30,868 nt of DNA, taken from an uncultured Acetatifactor sp. (GTDB lineage Bacteria; Bacillota; Clostridia; Lachnospirales; Lachnospiraceae). Below are positions 14,589 to 22,549 of this stretch, piece after piece. Below the pieces are notes generated by a model. That model did no database searches. It was given only the letters and a program-made list of their open reading frames with translations, and was not told the origin of the DNA. Both the position numbers and the translations under genes were made by a program. The DNA is taken from NCBI GenBank assembly GCA_934436245.1, contig CAKSAM010000032.1, forward strand, positions 1 to 30,868, read 5' to 3'. Position 1 is the stretch's first letter; every line of letters begins with the position of its first letter.

Positions 14589-15544
14589 TGCGTCCGGATA
14601 TCTCTGTCAGAGACTGGCATGGCAAGCCCTACTACTCTCTGGATTCCTATTGTAAAAATACATTTCACCATAAATGCTATAAAATAGCCCTGAATGCCCG
14701 GATGTCCTGTCCCAATCGGGACGGCACCCTGGGCACTCGGGGCTGTATCTTCTGTAGTCAGGGCGGCAGCGGCGATTTCGCTGTAGACATTGTGGACAGG
14801 ACCATGGACGAACAGATTGCGGATGGCATGGCAAAATTCGGTGATAAAGTGACTGGTCATGACCTGATCGCCTATTTTCAGGCCTACACCAACACTTATG
14901 CACCTCTCCCCTATCTGGAAGAGGTGTATCGTTCTGCCCTGAACCATCCACAGATCTGCGGCATCTCCATTGCCACCAGACCGGACTGTCTGGAGCCCGG
15001 GGTACTGGCGCTGCTTGCCCGGTTACAAGAGGAATACTCTGACAAATTCATCTGGATCGAGCTGGGACTCCAGACGATCCACGAAGAGACTGCCCGCTAC
15101 ATCCGCAGAGGTTATCCCCTGTCCTGTTTTGAAAAGGCCTGTGCCGATCTGCAGTCATTGAAACTCCCCGTTATCGTCCATACGATCCTGGGACTTCCCG
15201 GAGAGACCGACGAACAGATACTTCAGACCATGGACTACCTGAACCGCACCGCTCCCTTCGGTATCAAGCTGCAATTACTGCATGTGTTGAAAAATACCGA
15301 TCTGGCAGAGGATTATGAAAAGGGAAAATTTGCAGCTCTGACTTTTGATCATTACCTGGACCTGGTGATCTCCTGTCTGGCTCATCTGTCTCCGGATATC
15401 GTAATTCACCGGGTCACCGGTGATGGACCAAAAGATCTGCTGATCGCTCCCCGTTGGAGCCTCGACAAGCGCAGTGTATTAAATGCTCTGCACCATCGTA
15501 TGAAAGAACAGGGCATCCGTCAGGGTGACCTAGTTACAATATAA
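14588..15544 (+). CDS. TIGR01212-family radical SAM protein (YhcC/YtqA-like)
   Basis: A 318-residue radical SAM enzyme. The cluster cysteines are C41, C53 and C56 in the family-specific spacing C-x11-C-x2-C (CPNRDGTLGTRGCIFC), preceded by YKIALNARMS. Downstream are QAYTNTYAP, SIATRPDCL, IELGLQTIHEETA and the C-terminal RVTGDGPKDLLIAPRWS, all typical of this family. Its reaction is not established; relatives have been linked to tRNA modification. It overlaps the malic enzyme stop by 1 nt, so translation is coupled. A metabolic link to malic enzyme is not evident. Confidence 0.92.
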   Translation: MRPDISVRDWHGKPYYSLDSYCKNTFHHKCYKIALNARMSCPNRDGTLGTRGCIFCSQGGSGDFAVDIVDRTMDEQIADGMAKFGDKVTGHDLIAYFQAYTNTYAPLPYLEEVYRSALNHPQICGISIATRPDCLEPGVLALLARLQEEYSDKFIWIELGLQTIHEETARYIRRGYPLSCFEKACADLQSLKLPVIVHTILGLPGETDEQILQTMDYLNRTAPFGIKLQLLHVLKNTDLAEDYEKGKFAALTFDHYLDLVISCLAHLSPDIVIHRVTGDGPKDLLIAPRWSLDKRSVLNALHHRMKEQGIRQGDLVTI

Positions 15545-15563
15545 GAAAGGCTGTTATTACATT

Positions 15564-16079
15564 ATGTTACAAGATCCTCTTACACTATATAAGCTCATCG
15601 TCCTCTATATGCTGAACCGTGTTACCTTCCCTCTCACGGCTGCACAGGTCAGCGATTTTATCCTCGGAAAGGAATACACGAACTTCCTGACCCTGCAACA
15701 GGCTATCAGCGAATTGACAGATGCCGGAATGATCGCTACCCAGTCCATCCGCAACCGGACCCACCTGTCCATTACCCCGGAGGGTAAAGAAACGCTGAAT
15801 TTCTTCGAGAACCGCATCGGCGACACCATCAAGCAGGAGATTGACAGCTATTTTCAGGAAAACGAGTTCACCCTGCGCAACGAAGTCTCTGTGCTGGGGG
15901 ATTATTACAAATCCACCTCCGGCGAATACGAAGCCCATCTGGTCGCCAAGGACCGCGGCATCAATCTGGTGGACATCACCCTGTCCGTTCCCGTGGAGGA
16001 GACCGCAGCCGCCATCTGCGACAACTGGCAGAAGAAAAACCAGGAAATATACAAATACCTGATTACGGAGTTGTTCTAA
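15564..16079 (+). CDS. DUF4364 family protein
   Basis: A 171-residue soluble protein. The N-terminal ~75 residues look like a winged helix (LYKLIVLYMLNRVTFPLTAAQVSDFIL ... AISELTDAGMI ... ITPEGKETLNFF), followed by an alpha/beta C-terminal half. This matches DUF4364, a family common in Lachnospiraceae and of unknown role, perhaps a transcription regulator. It is the third gene of the plus-strand operon, 19 nt after the radical SAM gene. A hairpin covers its stop codon, and the operon's T-tailed terminator lies further on, inside rarA (16129-16153). Confidence 0.85.
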   Translation: MLQDPLTLYKLIVLYMLNRVTFPLTAAQVSDFILGKEYTNFLTLQQAISELTDAGMIATQSIRNRTHLSITPEGKETLNFFENRIGDTIKQEIDSYFQENEFTLRNEVSVLGDYYKSTSGEYEAHLVAKDRGINLVDITLSVPVEETAAAICDNWQKKNQEIYKYLITELF

Positions 16080-16092
16080 TTCCGCAATCAGG
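16055..16092. repeat. Imperfect inverted repeat over the DUF4364 stop
   Basis: CCTGATT-A-CGGA and TCCG-C-AATCAGG flank GTTGTTCTAAT. There is no T tract, so it is not a terminator by itself. It may protect the 3' end of the mRNA. Confidence 0.5.
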
Positions 16093-16111
16093 TATCGTAC
16101 TTACGATTCTA

Positions 16112-17461
16112 TCATTCTTTGTTCTCAGAAGAAGCCTCTGCGGCTTCTTTTTTGATTCTTGCCATATGCTCTCTGATCTTCACTTCATAGCCATTGCCTG
16201 AGGGCTGATAGAACTCCCTGCCGCTTAATTCATAGGGCAGATATTGCTGTTCCACATAATCATTCGGATAATCATGTGCATATTTATATCCTGTTCCGTG
16301 TCCCAATTTCGCTGCTCCTTTATAGTGTGCATCCTGAAGATGTGCAGGTATGGGCAGATCCCCGGTAGCCTGTACCTCCCGCATAGCCTGAAATACGGCT
16401 TCACAGCTGCGGTTGCTCTTGGGTGCCGTGGCAATATAGGTCACTGCCTGTGCCAGAATGATCTGTGCCTCCGGCATCCCCACTCTTTCCACCGCCAGAG
16501 AAGCATTTACTGCCACCACCAGTGCCTGCGGATCCGCATTCCCCACATCCTCCGATGCGCAGATCATGATACGTCTTGCGATAAAGGTCACACTCTCTCC
16601 GGCATTCAGCATTCTGGCCAGATAATAGACCGCCGCATCCGGGTCAGACCCCCGCATACTTTTGATAAATGCGGAAATGGTATCATAATGGTTGTCTCCG
16701 TTTTTATCGTACCTTGCCGCTCTCTTCTGAATGCACTGCTGCGCCACATCCAGTGTAATGTGGATCTTGCCGTCCGGTCCCGGCTCTGTGGTCATGATGC
16801 CCAGTTCAATGGCATTCAGCGCATGTCTGGCATCTCCGCCGGAGATGTCCGCCAGGAAATCCAGCGCATCCTCGTCTATGGTACCGTTATAGGCTCCCAT
16901 GCCCCGGTCCGTGTCATACACTGCCTTTTCCAGAAGCTCTTTGATAGCTTCCTTCGGGATCGGCTTCAGTTCAAAGATCACAGAACGGGAGATCAAAGCC
17001 CCGTTTACCTCAAAATAGGGATTCTCCGTGGTAGCTCCGATCAGGATGATCGTGCCGTCTTCCACATAAGGAAGCAGATAGTCCTGCTGCCCTTTATTAA
17101 AGCGGTGGATCTCGTCAATGAACAGAATCGTATGCTTTCCGTACATTCCCTGCAGTTCCTTCGCCTTCGCCACCACTTCTTCCATATCCTTTTTCCCTGC
17201 CACAGTGGCATTGATCTGCTGGAATTCGGCACTGGTGGTATTTGCTATCACCTTCGCCAGCGTCGTCTTGCCGGTGCCGGGTGGTCCGTAAAAAATAATG
17301 GAACTGATCTTGTCCGCCTTAATGGCACGGTACAGAAGCTTGTCCTTGCCGATGATATGCTCCTGCCCTACAACCTCATCCAGAGTTCTGGGACGCATTC
17401 TCGCCGCCAGGGGCGCTTCCTTTTCCATATTGGTGCTTCTCATGTATTCAAACAAATCCAT
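16112..17461 (-). CDS. rarA: Replication-associated recombination protein A (AAA+ ATPase)
   Basis: RarA/MgsA acts at stalled replication forks. The protein is 449 residues from the ATG at 17461 (MDLFEYMRSTN), preceded by GAGG. Walker A is GPPGTGKT (59-66), Walker B ILFIDEIHRFNKGQQD, sensor 1 GATTENPYF, arginine finger region SGGDARHALN, and the C-terminal tetramerisation domain GSDPDAAVYYLARM ... KLGHGTGYKYAHDYPNDYVEQQYLP. A longer open frame to 17497 was not used. The final codons (KKEAAEASSE) are also the stem of a plus-strand terminator for the opposing operon. Confidence 0.96.
   Translation of the reverse strand: MDLFEYMRSTNMEKEAPLAARMRPRTLDEVVGQEHIIGKDKLLYRAIKADKISSIIFYGPPGTGKTTLAKVIANTTSAEFQQINATVAGKKDMEEVVAKAKELQGMYGKHTILFIDEIHRFNKGQQDYLLPYVEDGTIILIGATTENPYFEVNGALISRSVIFELKPIPKEAIKELLEKAVYDTDRGMGAYNGTIDEDALDFLADISGGDARHALNAIELGIMTTEPGPDGKIHITLDVAQQCIQKRAARYDKNGDNHYDTISAFIKSMRGSDPDAAVYYLARMLNAGESVTFIARRIMICASEDVGNADPQALVVAVNASLAVERVGMPEAQIILAQAVTYIATAPKSNRSCEAVFQAMREVQATGDLPIPAHLQDAHYKGAAKLGHGTGYKYAHDYPNDYVEQQYLPYELSGREFYQPSGNGYEVKIREHMARIKKEAAEASSENKE
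16129..16153 (+). terminator. Plus-strand terminator inside the rarA coding end
   Basis: AAGAAGCC (16129-16136), loop TCTGC, GGCTTCTT (16142-16149), then a T6 tract ending at 16153. It should end the malic enzyme-radical SAM-DUF4364 transcript, though it lies within the last codons of convergent rarA. Confidence 0.8.
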
Positions 17462-17490
17462 AGTGTTACATCCTCTGTTCCTATTACCAA

Positions 17491-17532
17491 AATACAAAAA
17501 GACTGAAGCATATTCTATGACATGCCCCAGTC
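17491..17532 (-). terminator. Intrinsic terminator of the diguanylate cyclase gene
   Basis: An 11-bp stem, GACTGGGGCAT with ATGCTTCAGTC (two G-U pairs), then TTTTTGTATTTT on the minus strand. It isolates rarA from the gene upstream. Confidence 0.88.
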
Positions 17533-17549
17533 AATTATAACAGATTTTA

Positions 17550-18869
17550 TCACAGCTTGCAATTTTGCATCCAGACCTTCACCCGGCGTTTCAGGACATT
17601 GGCCTCTAACGGAGCCAGCAGAAGATCCTGAACTCCTTCCGTCTCCAATGCACATTTCATCTGCGCCAGATTCCCCTCCCTGCAGATAGCAGTTATCGCC
17701 AGCGCATGTTCTTGCTGCAATTCTTCCAGCTGCGTCCAGATAGCATGTCCTTGATCTGCCTCCTCAGACACATCTACCATAAGCGGCAGGATTTCCTTTC
17801 CTTTCACCTGCTGCAGATGTTCTCTGATCTCTGCTGCCGAAGATACCTGCTCCATATGCACGGAATCAGGCAGGGCAAATTCTATCATACTGGTAACATT
17901 CCGGGAACCCGACCATACAAGTGCCTGCAGCTCCCTGTCCGGCATCTGGTTTTCTTCGCCATAGATGCTGTAGCGTCCTTTTCCGGACTTTTTGGAGACA
18001 TACAGTGCCTGATCAGCTTTTGCCGCCAGGTCATCATAGCAACGATCTTCCGGATCGGAAAATGTCATTCCTATACTGATGGATATATTCTCCGGAATGG
18101 ACAAATTCTCTTTATACTTTACAAGGCTGACCAGATTCTCTGCCTTGAGCAGGGCAATCTCTTTCGACGGAACGTCTGCCATCAGTACCACAAATTCGTC
18201 CCCACCTGTACGCCCTACGTAATCGGTACTGCGGAACTGAGAGGATATGACCCCTGCGATCACGCTGATCACATGGTCACCCATGGTATGTCCATAAATA
18301 TCATTTACAGATTTAAAATTGTCGATATCTATTTCCATCAGGACATGCAGTCCGTCTTCCTGTTCTGTCAGGGTCTTTGTGATCAGCTTTTCCACTGTCA
18401 TTTTATTAAAAAGGCTGGTCAGCTCATCGATCTGGGATCTGGTCATCCATGCTTTCTGCTCATCCCTGCTGCTCTGCAGTCTGCGCTTCACTCCCAGTGT
18501 GTTATTGATACGGGAAAGTGCAATACGGGCATCCACCGGCTTGATGATAAACTCATCCGCCCCCAGGGCAAAGGCCTCCGACTGGGAAGATACTGACTCC
18601 GTATTCGTCAGGACGATGACCGGCGTATCCTTAAAGCCTTCCATCGTCTGTCTGCGGCGCAGTACCTCAAAACCGTCTATTCCCGGCATCACCAGATCCA
18701 GAAGTACCAGATCGATGGCATTGCTTTCCTTCTCCATGATCTGCAGACATTCTTCCCCGGAAACAGCCTCGGCAAAGTTAAAGTACTCCCCCAGAGACTG
18801 TCTGATCACCACTCTTTGAAATTTTGAATCATCAACGATCAATAATGTTTCTTTCATTTGTAAACTCAT
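17550..18869 (-). CDS. Response regulator diguanylate cyclase (REC-GGDEF-REC-like)
   Basis: Makes cyclic di-GMP from GTP. Residues 5-125 are a receiver domain with acid pocket D13/D14, phosphoacceptor D58 (LVLLDLVMPGIDG), T88 and K110. A GGDEF domain follows, with an intact GGDEF motif (222-226) and a product-inhibition I-site R213-x-x-D216, so it should be active and feedback-controlled. The last ~100 residues resemble a degenerate second receiver without a phosphoacceptor. A strong promoter precedes the gene and a terminator follows, so it is monocistronic. No histidine kinase is nearby. The start could also be the ATG four codons on. Confidence 0.92.
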   Translation of the reverse strand: MSLQMKETLLIVDDSKFQRVVIRQSLGEYFNFAEAVSGEECLQIMEKESNAIDLVLLDLVMPGIDGFEVLRRRQTMEGFKDTPVIVLTNTESVSSQSEAFALGADEFIIKPVDARIALSRINNTLGVKRRLQSSRDEQKAWMTRSQIDELTSLFNKMTVEKLITKTLTEQEDGLHVLMEIDIDNFKSVNDIYGHTMGDHVISVIAGVISSQFRSTDYVGRTGGDEFVVLMADVPSKEIALLKAENLVSLVKYKENLSIPENISISIGMTFSDPEDRCYDDLAAKADQALYVSKKSGKGRYSIYGEENQMPDRELQALVWSGSRNVTSMIEFALPDSVHMEQVSSAAEIREHLQQVKGKEILPLMVDVSEEADQGHAIWTQLEELQQEHALAITAICREGNLAQMKCALETEGVQDLLLAPLEANVLKRRVKVWMQNCKL

Positions 18870-18923
18870 GGCTACCGGATCCTGCTTTCCTGATCGTACT
18901 ATCTACAGTACCATCCTCCTACC

Positions 18924-18952
18924 AGTATATCCGACAGCCATGTATGCGTCAA
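18924..18952 (-). promoter_or_regulatory. Promoter for the diguanylate cyclase gene
   Basis: -35 TTGACG (18947-18952), 17-bp spacer, -10 TATACT (18924-18929). The leader contains a small imperfect dyad, GTACT ... AGTAC (about 18896-18911). Confidence 0.85.
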
Positions 18953-18993
18953 TTTAAAATTACAGTTATCTTTTACACAATTTTAACATAAGT

Positions 18994-20514
18994 TTACTTT
19001 TTACAGATTAATTTTCCTCTTTTCAGACAGAATCCCCCTGTCACAACGAAAGCGGCTGCCACAAACAGCAGTACCTCCGGCATCCATCCCTTGACGCCTT
19101 CTCCGGTCTTGGGAACACTGTCCAGCTCCGGCTGTGCAGCTGCGGTGTTAGCTGCTACGTTAAAGGTGGTGCTTGCGGAATCATCGATCCACATGATGTC
19201 CACGGTATGTTCACCCTCTGCCAGGGATGCCAGATAGGAAGGCTTTAAGGTCACGATGGTGGAGCCTGATTTTGCCTCATAGTGCGCATCCGGAATCCAG
19301 TTGCCGTCTACACGGACACCGGCAAATTTTGCGAAATCGCCATCGCCACGGATGGTCAGGCCTTCGGTGGTGCTGCCGTTCCAGGTGCTCCTGGCGCCAT
19401 TGATGATCTTGTAAGTATCGTTACTTGACTGAGGCGTATTTGCCTGAGGCTCAGCCGTGTCCTTCTTCACAGCTTTTCCCTCTACAACAATGGTTCCTGA
19501 GCCGTTATCATCTAACTGGTATTTATACCCATACAATGTAGAGCTGTCCTTAGGTAATGGTACTAACAGCGTATCCTTCCAGCTGACCTTCGGTTCTTCT
19601 GTAAAATAATATCCATCCTTGGGTTCTACATAAAGGAAAAGGTGCGCATCATGGGACTCCTCAGCACTTCCGCTTAAACCATATCCCTTAGCTATACGAC
19701 CATTTTCCAATTTATCTGTATTGATCGTCCAGTCATTCCACTTTTCCCATGTTACTTCAGTATTGGTATTGCCGGGATTGGGTGACTGTGTGTCACCGGT
19801 CATAAAGGAATACAGACATGTAATTTTTTTGTTATCCTCTGCTATACTCGGTGTTCGAAGAGTATCCGATGGATTAACAGTAGCATTGCTAGCAAGTATA
19901 TAATTCTCTTCCGTGGATAACGTTATCCATGCAATATATTCCGTCTTCGGTTCCGCAATACCGGTTACTTCTTTGTCACCAACAACTTTTTTCCATGTTA
20001 ATGTTCCCTCAACCCCTTCTGTATTAATCTTCCATTCAGAAGGAAGCTGTTGTCCGGCTGTCGGGGGAATAACATCTATCTTTACTTCTGAGATTTCCTT
20101 GACCGGCTTAACGCAGCTGCCAATGTTATTTATTGTTATTGTTATTATTTCACCCAATTTTGCACTTTGATCAATCATTGTAGAATCAATGGGATATCTA
20201 CAACTCTTTTTATTAACTGCCAATTTCCCTCTAGGATTTTTAACATCCGTTTGAATCACAGTATCAACTGTAGGTTCATGTATAAAAATGTAATCTGTAT
20301 TCAGACATAAGTAAAAATAATATCCATTATCATCTTTTTTTTCCTTTGATTCTTCTACGTTAATATATTGTTTGTAATTTGGATCCGGACATTCAAATTT
20401 AAAAATCGGTTCCGCCGCCTTTGCTTCCGCCGCTTTTGCTTCCATCCCCTGCCAGCCCCACAGCAGCATCACCGCCGCTGCCAGCAGTCCAATTCTCTGT
20501 AATATCTTTTTCAT
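18994..20514 (-). CDS. Secreted surface protein with sortase-type C-terminal signal
   Basis: A 506-residue exported protein. A signal peptide (MKKILQRIGLLAAAVMLLWGW, cleavage likely after AKA or KAA near 27-35) is followed by a tandem duplication reading EAKAA twice. The body appears beta-rich, with several stretches of Thr/Asn and aromatic residues resembling repeated beta-sandwich domains. Near the end is a module with VDGNWIPDAHYEAKSGSTIV and LAEGEHTVDIMW, seen in many clostridial surface proteins. The C terminus has VPKTGE (from 467), a hydrophobic span and KRGKLICKK, a variant of the LPxTG sorting signal. The ATG at 20514 has AAGGAG upstream; the 65-residue Arg-rich extension was rejected. 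It follows the SHOCT gene by 31 nt. Confidence 0.85.
   Translation of the reverse strand: MKKILQRIGLLAAAVMLLWGWQGMEAKAAEAKAAEPIFKFECPDPNYKQYINVEESKEKKDDNGYYFYLCLNTDYIFIHEPTVDTVIQTDVKNPRGKLAVNKKSCRYPIDSTMIDQSAKLGEIITITINNIGSCVKPVKEISEVKIDVIPPTAGQQLPSEWKINTEGVEGTLTWKKVVGDKEVTGIAEPKTEYIAWITLSTEENYILASNATVNPSDTLRTPSIAEDNKKITCLYSFMTGDTQSPNPGNTNTEVTWEKWNDWTINTDKLENGRIAKGYGLSGSAEESHDAHLFLYVEPKDGYYFTEEPKVSWKDTLLVPLPKDSSTLYGYKYQLDDNGSGTIVVEGKAVKKDTAEPQANTPQSSNDTYKIINGARSTWNGSTTEGLTIRGDGDFAKFAGVRVDGNWIPDAHYEAKSGSTIVTLKPSYLASLAEGEHTVDIMWIDDSASTTFNVAANTAAAQPELDSVPKTGEGVKGWMPEVLLFVAAAFVVTGGFCLKRGKLICKK
20412..20441 (-). repeat. 15-bp tandem duplication at the signal-peptide junction
   Basis: Two near-identical 15-nt units (20412-20426 and 20427-20441, one mismatch) encode the repeated EAKAA around the predicted cleavage site of the surface protein. 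Confidence 0.7.
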
Positions 20515-20545
20515 TCTTTTTCTCCTTTCTGATCGTAACCTCTGT

Positions 20546-21523
20546 TTACAATCCCAGCAGCTGTTTCTTCTTCGCTGCGAATTCTTCTTCCGTAATAACC
20601 CCTGCATCCAACAATGCCTTATACTTTGGCAGTACCACGGTGGGATCCTCTGTCTGTACCGGGGCTGCCTGCGGTGCGCTCTGCGTGTTCTGGCTCTGTG
20701 TGGAGGCATGCGGATCTATAACCTTTTCCTGCGCCTGCGGATCAATGATCTGCATCAGATTCTGCGCCAGGGCATACAGTTCTTCTGTCTTCTGTGTATA
20801 AGCATCCAGATAATCGATGGTACTGGGATGATCGGTGTCGAACTTCGGTGCTCCTGTCTCCTTATAGAAGTGCTTCCAGTAAGGATGCTCAAACGTAATC
20901 TCTACGGCGAATTTTTCCACAGGATCCGGAATATTGAAGTCCGGCTCCATGACACGGTCTCTGTAGTCTCTGTAATCCGGGTCGTTCCGCCGGTCGTCTC
21001 TTCTGCTGTTCTCCTCCATGTTACGGCGCATTTCTTCCATCATCTCATACTGCTGCCGCAGCATTCTGTATTCATCGATTCTGGGCTTTAATTCATTTAA
21101 ACGTTCCTTAATATCACTTTTGTAGCTCTGGAAGTTCCCCTTTTCTCCTTCGTACAATACATTTCCATCCTCCAGGATACGGAAGGACTTCACATTGGCA
21201 GGCTCCATGGCAAATGCAGCATCGCTGTCCCCTATGCGTAGCAGCTGGTGATCCAGATCCAGCCGCAAAGCTCCCTTAAAGAATCCAAAATTATAGCGGT
21301 AGGTTTCTGTGAAGCTGTCTCTCAACGGCTTGTTGGCATCATGACAGTTGATATATTCCCGAAATCCATCTACCGTCATTGTCTCCTGCACGCCATCCGG
21401 CAGATTGATTTTAGCCGCACACTCCTTACACAGATTCTGGCCTTCTATTGCTGCCGCCAGTAATCTCGGCGTCGGGCTTCCACAGATGGGGCATAGCTTT
21501 TTGTTGTTTGTGAACAATCCCAT
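20546..21523 (-). CDS. DUF4428 / SHOCT domain protein
   Basis: A 325-residue cytoplasmic protein. It begins MGLFTNNKKLCPICGSPTPRL with a second pair in NLCKECAAKI, a four-cysteine zinc site of the DUF4428 type. A beta-rich middle and a charged coiled segment of Glu/Arg/Asp (about residues 150-195) follow, then a Gln/Ala/Pro linker. It closes with a SHOCT motif, LPKYKALLDAGVITEEEFAAKKKQLLGL. SHOCT is a short oligomerisation module. The ATG at 21523 has AAGGAGGG 8 nt upstream. Function unknown. It lies upstream of and probably in an operon with the surface protein. Confidence 0.82.
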   Translation of the reverse strand: MGLFTNNKKLCPICGSPTPRLLAAAIEGQNLCKECAAKINLPDGVQETMTVDGFREYINCHDANKPLRDSFTETYRYNFGFFKGALRLDLDHQLLRIGDSDAAFAMEPANVKSFRILEDGNVLYEGEKGNFQSYKSDIKERLNELKPRIDEYRMLRQQYEMMEEMRRNMEENSRRDDRRNDPDYRDYRDRVMEPDFNIPDPVEKFAVEITFEHPYWKHFYKETGAPKFDTDHPSTIDYLDAYTQKTEELYALAQNLMQIIDPQAQEKVIDPHASTQSQNTQSAPQAAPVQTEDPTVVLPKYKALLDAGVITEEEFAAKKKQLLGL

Positions 21524-21550
21524 AATTCTTACCCTCCTTAGAATATATAC

Positions 21551-21568
21551 AAAAGGGGAGACTTCCCC
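21551..21568 (-). promoter_or_regulatory. Small T-tailed hairpin in the SHOCT gene leader
   Basis: GGGGA-AGTC-TCCCC followed by TTTT on the minus strand, about 30 nt before the SHOCT gene start. It may be a weak attenuator; only 5 bp support it. Confidence 0.4.
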
Positions 21569-21666
21569 TCCTCTCCTTTGTAACAAATACCTCTTGTTCA
21601 ACAACAATATACCTTATTTTTCCTCCCGGAGACTTTTTTTGACACCAATCGACCGGAATATGTAAC

Positions 21667-21699
21667 AAAACGACCGGAGAAAGACTCTCCGGCCGTTTT
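21667..21699 (-). terminator. Intrinsic terminator of the LytTR regulator gene
   Basis: AAAACGGCCGGAGA-like arm pairs with TCTCCGGTCGTTTT (21667-21680 with 21686-21699, one mismatch), and the 3' arm ends in T4 on the minus strand. Confidence 0.88.
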
Positions 21700-21734
21700 A
21701 TATTTCGTAATCACTTTGTATCCCTGTATTCGTT

Positions 21735-22472
21735 TCATGCAAAAAATGTCTGATTTTTTTGGAAATAATAATCAAACAGCTTATCCTTCAGTTCGGAATA
21801 TTTTCCGTGGGGAATCGGAATCTGTGCACCGTCCGCCATAGTAATGACCCTGCCGGAAATGTTCTGTACATAATCCATGTTAATGAGATAGGATCTATGA
21901 CACCTTACGAATCTGTCGTAGCTTTTCAGCTGTTCACACAGATCATCCAGCCTGCCTGCGCTGTCCAGTACCTCTCCATCTTTCCGGTGGAACAGCAGTG
22001 TCCGTCCCATAACCTCGCAATACTGCAGCTTGTCCAGGTCCAGTCTGGTGATTCCAGACCTGCTGCGCAGGATCAGACTGTTCTTTTCATCTCTGCTGCA
22101 TTCCGCCAGTACGGAATCCATCAGATTATAAAAACTCTCCTGCCAGATGGGTTTCAGCTGGTAATAATAAGCACCTACGGAATAAGAATCCACAGCATAC
22201 TCTGCGGAAGACGTCAGGTAAATGATCTTTACCACCGTATCGTAGTGCCTGATTTCCTTCGCCGTACTGATTCCGTTCTGTCCCGGCATCAATACATCCA
22301 GAAAAATAATATCCGGTCCATTTCCCTTTTCCACTTCCGCCAGCAGCTCCAACGGATTGTTGAATGAGGTATATGTAATCTCCCGGTTTCGTTCTATCCG
22401 ATATTGATCCATCAGCACACCCAGCTCCTTCAGTACTGACCGGTCATCATCGCAAAATGCTACTTTTATCAT
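21735..22472 (-). CDS. LytTR-type response regulator
   Basis: A 245-residue two-domain regulator. The receiver starts MIKVAFCDDDRSVL, has its phosphoacceptor Asp in DIIFLDVLMPGQNG and the conserved Lys in YYQLKPI. A LytTR DNA-binding domain follows (ILRSRSGITRLDLDKLQYCEVMGRTLLFH ... RFVRCHRSYLINMDYVQNI). Such regulators often control surface, peptide or virulence functions with a GHKL kinase partner, but no kinase is in this window. The Shine-Dalgarno is weak (AAAGAAAG). It has its own strong promoter, which overlaps the end of the deacetylase gene. Confidence 0.93.
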   Translation of the reverse strand: MIKVAFCDDDRSVLKELGVLMDQYRIERNREITYTSFNNPLELLAEVEKGNGPDIIFLDVLMPGQNGISTAKEIRHYDTVVKIIYLTSSAEYAVDSYSVGAYYYQLKPIWQESFYNLMDSVLAECSRDEKNSLILRSRSGITRLDLDKLQYCEVMGRTLLFHRKDGEVLDSAGRLDDLCEQLKSYDRFVRCHRSYLINMDYVQNISGRVITMADGAQIPIPHGKYSELKDKLFDYYFQKNQTFFA

Positions 22473-22520
22473 ATGTTTACTTTCTTTTGCTTTATTACGT
22501 TATGGACTTCTTCGACTTTG

Positions 22521-22549
22521 ATTATACGCATACACGACATTTCAGTCAA
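22521..22549 (-). promoter_or_regulatory. Promoter of the LytTR gene overlapping the deacetylase stop
   Basis: -35 TTGACT (22544-22549) lies within the last codons of the deacetylase gene, followed by a 17-bp spacer and a perfect -10 TATAAT (22521-22526). Confidence 0.85.

Noticed and set aside
16244..17506. 420-residue plus-strand ORF opposite rarA
   Set aside because: Shadow frame of rarA, rich in His, Arg and Cys with no recognisable domain.
20515..20709. 65-residue N-terminal extension of the surface protein
   Set aside because: Arg-rich translation of the other frame of the SHOCT gene; the signal peptide begins at the ATG at 20514, which has a good ribosome binding site.
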